Assembly: GCA_964557205.1 (NCBI GenBank)
Contig: CAZKZI010000059.1
Coordinates: 1 to 17,789, forward strand
Source: JAQVQN01 sp964557205
GTDB lineage: Bacteria; Verrucomicrobiota; Kiritimatiellia; RFP12; UBA1067
Direction: 5' to 3'
DNA length: 17,789 bases
Both the position numbers and the translations under genes were made by a program. The notes under the pieces were generated by a model. It was not told the origin of the DNA. It ran no database searches and saw only the letters and a list, made by a program, of their open reading frames with translations. Below are positions 14,585 through 17,789 of the stretch, in pieces; within the stretch, counting starts at the first letter, position 1, and each line of letters begins with the position of its first letter.

Positions 14585-15102
14585 CGACCGCACACTTTCT
14601 TGTGAACATCTATGGCTTTCAGTGTGTCTTCCTGGGACATCCCTAGCAGATGAAAGAGGGCAAAGACATCCTCCCGCTTGATTTGCCCCTCGATATGGCG
14701 TCCGACCATGCCAAGTCCGGCAATCAAAACAGCATTCCATTGCGTTCCCGCTTTTGGCTCCTTCGGCGTATTCCAGAAACCCCATCTGGCTGCAATGTCA
14801 ACAGCGTTACGTATGTCAGAGATATCGAGGGTCCATTCGATAATGTCTGCCTCACTCTCAAACTTTTTGGGTGGAGCATATCGAAGCAGTAAATCCCAAT
14901 CTTGGGCAACGCAAGCACCCTCCGCTTGTCCAAAGAATTTAATCAAGCCCATCAAGGCTGTCTTGTCCCATTGTGTTATATGTCGCAAAAACCCTCCAAT
15001 AAGAGAGGCTGGGACAGTTGCATTCTCGTATTCGGCCATCATGGATGCCAGGGAAATGATTGCATAGACCCTGAAGTGAGCGAGCGGCATGCATTTTGCC
15101 AT
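14581..15102 (-). CDS. Unrecognised 173-residue protein encoded between mod and res
   Basis: The start is ATG 15102, sharing one base with the mod stop (TGATG), with GGAGG seven bases upstream inside mod; a GTG three bases earlier is possible but poorer. The stop overlaps the res start (ATGA). I do not recognise a domain. It looks soluble and mostly helical: an apolar helix at about 9-24, then HITQWDKTALMGLIKFF, DWDLLLRYAPPKKF, a DIIEWTLDISDIRNAVDIA segment, ARWGFWNTPKEPKAGTQW with several Trp, and a C-terminal helix GQIKREDVFALFHLLG. No catalytic or metal motif stands out. Hand-counted G+C is about 49%, against about 60% in res and most of mod, so it was probably acquired separately. The tight coupling argues for a role in the R-M complex or in controlling it, but that is inference. 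Confidence 0.8.
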   Translation of the reverse strand: MAKCMPLAHFRVYAIISLASMMAEYENATVPASLIGGFLRHITQWDKTALMGLIKFFGQAEGACVAQDWDLLLRYAPPKKFESEADIIEWTLDISDIRNAVDIAARWGFWNTPKEPKAGTQWNAVLIAGLGMVGRHIEGQIKREDVFALFHLLGMSQEDTLKAIDVHKKVCGR

Positions 15103-17789
15103 CACTTCACCTCCATAACTTTCAAGCTCTCCACGCCCCGGTCGTCCACGATCTTGACCGCTACTCGCGAGTGATCCTCCAGCTCGAACGGGAGCGACAC
15201 CGTGCCCCGGTACGCTTCAATCAACTTCTCATCAATCTCGGCCTTGAGGTTCTTCGCCAGCCGTGCCCAGCCTTCCTTGTCGCCAGCCATCGGGAAAAAC
15301 ACCTGACGCGGATACAGGCTGCGCCCGTCGTAGTCGGTATCGAGCATCCAGACCGCAATCTGCTGCACACCGCCGGATTCAATGCCGCCGGTCTTGGTGT
15401 TGTAATAGTCGAAGCCGTACACCTCGACCTCCCACTTACCCTTATGCTCACCCCGCTTGATCAGGCGCAGCGCAACATCGGGTTGACCGATCAGCCAGAA
15501 ACTCTCGTTGCTGGACCGATTCTTCTTCAGATCGTCGGTCAGCATATCGGCGTTCATCTGGACCTTCAGGAATTGCATCCCTGCCAGTTCACTCTTCATC
15601 TCGTCAACATCCTTGGCCGCCTCCGGGTCGAACTGGAAAGCCGCGAAGATGATCAGTTTCGGCTTGGGGACAAGAGTTCGCGCCTCCTCCCACGCCAACT
15701 CAACCTGCTTCTGCTCCAACGGCGCGTGTTCCGGGCCGAACGATACGACGATCCGCTGTGGCACATAGGCCGTGCCTTTCTCCCGCACCGACTTTCCGCC
15801 CTCGTCACTCGGACGGCTCTCGCCGTCAGCGTGCAGCCAACGGCAACCCGGCAACGGCTCCAGCCGGGCGAAGCGGATATGCTGACCCGCCTTGCCGCGA
15901 ATCCCGGTACGCTGCAATTCGTCGCGCCACTCGTTCTGCCGCAACGTCTCGCCGCTTCTCGCCGCTGTCGCGGCGAAGTGTTTAGTGGATAGTGGATCGT
16001 GACCAGTGGATAGTGGATCTTCTCTATTCACTATTCCCAATACACTATCCACTGATTTTACGGCTGGTGCCGGCACTGCCTCGACTGTGAACGGCCCGCT
16101 GACCCGCTTGCGTTTGCTGTCCGTGAACGGCTGGTCGTAAAGCGTTTCCTGGTCGGCATGACGGGCGATGGCCGCATCGATCTGCTTGCGGGTCATTTTA
16201 GTGGATAGTGGCTTGTGGTCAGTGGATCGTTTTGGGTTCCCTGCCTTGCCTTCGCTATCCACTCTTCCCTGTCCACTACCCACTACAATATCCGGATTGT
16301 TGGCGATGGATTTCAGCGTCACATGGGGCACCGTCCGATACTTGAACCCGCTGCCCACGCCCTCCTGCGGATGCGCCAATTCGTAGTAGTCGAACAGCGC
16401 CGTCATCAACCGCTGTTTCGCCAGCGTCAGCGCCACCCGCGACGTATCGCAGGTGATCCAACGTCGGCCCCATTGCTCCGCCAAATACGCGGTTGTTCCG
16501 CTCCCGCACGTCGGATCGAAAACCAGATCACCAGGGTCGGTGGTCATCAAGAGGCAACGTTGGATAACCTTCTGATTGGTCTGGACGACATATATCTTCC
16601 TGTCGGACGTGAACCCAGCTACGCCAGTATCGCGCCAGAAGTTTGAAAGAGGATAAACGGGGAAATCATCAAAAAACCGCTTGTACCGCAGTGAATTACT
16701 GATGCCTATCAGTCGGTTTGCTATTGCAAGTCGTTGAAGCCCTTCAGCGTGTGTAGACCAATATCTATGGCCGGGGGAATAGCTCTGCTGTTGGAATGTG
16801 AAAGGTGAAGATTTGCTTTCGTGTGACGAGGTCATATCACTTGCCGAAAACAGCCGCCACTCATTTGGAATCAGGCTGGGATCGGCTCTCTCTCCTTTCG
16901 ACAATTTCCTGTGTTCCTTGGCATCTGGCGACGCTACCCAATCATATCCACTGGCGCCCTCTTCCCCAAATTCCTTCACGAAGTAAAGTTGCCGATACTT
17001 TACGGTTTTCTTGTCTCGTGCGTACCACAGGATCACATCTGAAACGCTTGGCAGAAGGTTCAAAGTCTGGGTGCTGGTTGTAACATAGTTGATCACCCCG
17101 CAGAAATTTCGAGCCCCGAACACCTCGTCCATGATCTCTCGTACATGATGGACGTTCTCGTCGCTGATCTGGACGAAGACACTGCCGCTCTCGGTCAGCA
17201 GTTCGCGGGCCAGCAGCAGGCGGTCGCGCAGGTAGGTCAGGTAAGAATGGATGCCGAGTTCCCAGGTATCGCGGAAGGCGCGGATTTGTTCGGGTTCCGA
17301 GGTCAGATCGTCGTCCTTGCCGTCCCGCACATCGCGCTTGTTGACGAACGGCTGGAAGTTCGAGCCGTACTTGATGCCGTAGGGTGGGTCGAAATAGAAC
17401 ATCTGGACCTTGCCCGCCAGCCCCTCCTTCTCCAGCATCGAATTCATCACCAGTGTACTGTCGCCCGCCACCAATCGGTTACTCCAGCCATGCGCATGCT
17501 TGTAGAACTCCACCGCCTCGCGCAGCGGCGGATTCTGTTCCAGTTGACCGAAAAAATCCGTCTGGGTATCGCTCTCGTCCTGCCGCTTCTTCACCGCCTC
17601 GATGATCGAGCGTGGATCAATCCGCTCGTGGACATGCAGCGAGACTGTCGGCACCTCGAAGGACGTATGTTCCGTCTTCCCCGCCCACTGCAACTGCGGG
17701 TCCAGGTGCGGATCGTAGGCATAGGCCTTCCGCATCCCCGCGTCCGGGTCCGTATCCGGCGTCACCAGCCCCACCGGCGGATTATTCAC
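15102..17789 (-). CDS. mod: Type III-like DNA methyltransferase subunit (Mod), 5' end cut by window edge
   Basis: 895 residues are visible. The reading frame reaches the edge at a GTG, but relatives I remember have some 30-40 more N-terminal residues, so treat it as partial. Motif order is that of beta-class amino methyltransferases: DPPY (134-137, in FDPPYGIKYGSNFQP), then the AdoMet-binding FDPTCGSG (424-431). The target-recognition region lies between them. The C-terminal part (about 630-895) contains the conserved WMLDTDYDGRS, RQVFFP and RVAVKIVDDRGVESLKV segments of the large Mod proteins that pair with this Res type. Two palindromic elements are translated in frame at about residues 502-531 and 579-603, in linkers outside the catalytic motifs. 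The stretch coding about residues 230-410 is only about 48% G+C while its flanks are about 62%, which suggests an exchanged recognition domain. Confidence 0.92.
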   Translation of the reverse strand: MNNPPVGLVTPDTDPDAGMRKAYAYDPHLDPQLQWAGKTEHTSFEVPTVSLHVHERIDPRSIIEAVKKRQDESDTQTDFFGQLEQNPPLREAVEFYKHAHGWSNRLVAGDSTLVMNSMLEKEGLAGKVQMFYFDPPYGIKYGSNFQPFVNKRDVRDGKDDDLTSEPEQIRAFRDTWELGIHSYLTYLRDRLLLARELLTESGSVFVQISDENVHHVREIMDEVFGARNFCGVINYVTTSTQTLNLLPSVSDVILWYARDKKTVKYRQLYFVKEFGEEGASGYDWVASPDAKEHRKLSKGERADPSLIPNEWRLFSASDMTSSHESKSSPFTFQQQSYSPGHRYWSTHAEGLQRLAIANRLIGISNSLRYKRFFDDFPVYPLSNFWRDTGVAGFTSDRKIYVVQTNQKVIQRCLLMTTDPGDLVFDPTCGSGTTAYLAEQWGRRWITCDTSRVALTLAKQRLMTALFDYYELAHPQEGVGSGFKYRTVPHVTLKSIANNPDIVVGSGQGRVDSEGKAGNPKRSTDHKPLSTKMTRKQIDAAIARHADQETLYDQPFTDSKRKRVSGPFTVEAVPAPAVKSVDSVLGIVNREDPLSTGHDPLSTKHFAATAARSGETLRQNEWRDELQRTGIRGKAGQHIRFARLEPLPGCRWLHADGESRPSDEGGKSVREKGTAYVPQRIVVSFGPEHAPLEQKQVELAWEEARTLVPKPKLIIFAAFQFDPEAAKDVDEMKSELAGMQFLKVQMNADMLTDDLKKNRSSNESFWLIGQPDVALRLIKRGEHKGKWEVEVYGFDYYNTKTGGIESGGVQQIAVWMLDTDYDGRSLYPRQVFFPMAGDKEGWARLAKNLKAEIDEKLIEAYRGTVSLPFELEDHSRVAVKIVDDRGVESLKVMEVK
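15983..16054. repeat. In-frame palindromic element copy 1 inside mod (AGTGGATAGTG family)
   Basis: Perfect 11-bp arms AGTGGATAGTG (15984-15994) and CACTATCCACT (16043-16053), with a second direct copy AGTGGATAGTGG at 16005-16016. It is 72 bp, a multiple of three, and is translated as about residues 579-603 (DPLSTGHDPLST core). Same orientation and same family as the element at 16199-16285. Confidence 0.75.
16199..16285. repeat. In-frame palindromic element copy 2 inside mod (AGTGGATAGTG family)
   Basis: TAGTGGATAGTGG (16199-16211) pairs with CCACTACCCACTA (16273-16285) at 12 of 13 positions, and AGTGGATAG (16200-16208) alternatively with CTATCCACT (16255-16263). It is 87 bp, a multiple of three, coding about residues 502-531 between LKSIANNPDI and MTRKQID, which seem continuous in relatives I recall. 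The left end is nearly identical to copy 1; the middle differs. Confidence 0.75.

Noticed and set aside
14585..14785. N-terminal extension of the Res reading frame by 67 residues
   Set aside because: It overlaps the low-GC middle gene, looks unlike the family N terminus, and the ATG at 14584 gives a clean ATGA coupling and the expected start.
14581..15102. Middle gene of the R-M locus as an antitoxin or C-protein regulator
   Set aside because: No helix-turn-helix or other DNA-binding motif was visible and it is longer than typical C-proteins; function left open.
15983..16285. Repeats in mod as a CRISPR array
   Set aside because: Only two copies, not equal in length, palindromic and inside a coding frame; no spacers of regular size and no cas genes.

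Overview
The window is GC-rich (roughly 60% G+C in most genes), Gram-negative-type bacterial DNA: it encodes a tripartite envelope efflux pump with an outer-membrane lipoprotein. The gene mix suggests a PVC-superphylum bacterium, perhaps a Kiritimatiellota, Lentisphaerota or Verrucomicrobiota relative. The hints are a secreted right-handed beta-helix protein, a small Cys-rich protein of a kind I associate with that group, and scattered short palindromic repeats inside and between genes. This placement is inference; there is no rRNA or other marker gene.

Layout: (1) 39-6607, minus strand: a heavy-metal efflux operon. In transcription order it has a small Cys/His-rich exported protein, a TolC-type outer-membrane lipoprotein, a CusB-type adaptor with metal-binding-like tails, and a CusA/CzcA-type RND pump. 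(2) 6659-8647, minus: a secreted beta-helix protein. (3) 8648-8999: a divergent intergenic region dominated by a nested inverted repeat of about 166 bp. (4) 9000-11115, plus: a small zinc-ribbon-like protein overlapping an N-acyl-D-amino-acid deacylase. (5) 11181-11618, minus: a small unrecognised Cys-containing protein, convergent with the deacylase. (6) 11735-17789, minus: a type III-like restriction-modification locus, mod - unknown gene - res. The three genes are tied by TGATG and ATGA overlaps, and mod runs off the right edge.

The most interesting signals are of two kinds. First, at least five palindromic repeat elements of several sequence types occur here. Four lie inside protein-coding genes without breaking the frame: two related copies in the methyltransferase, one in the deacylase, and one supplying the C-terminal tail of the TolC-like protein. 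The fifth is the large intergenic palindrome. This resembles the in-frame palindromic elements known from Rickettsia. Second, the R-M locus is a mosaic. The presumed target-recognition part of mod (about 48% G+C by hand count) and the unknown middle gene (about 49%) are much lower in G+C than the surrounding mod and res sequence (about 60%). This suggests exchange of a specificity module, with the middle gene as an undescribed component.
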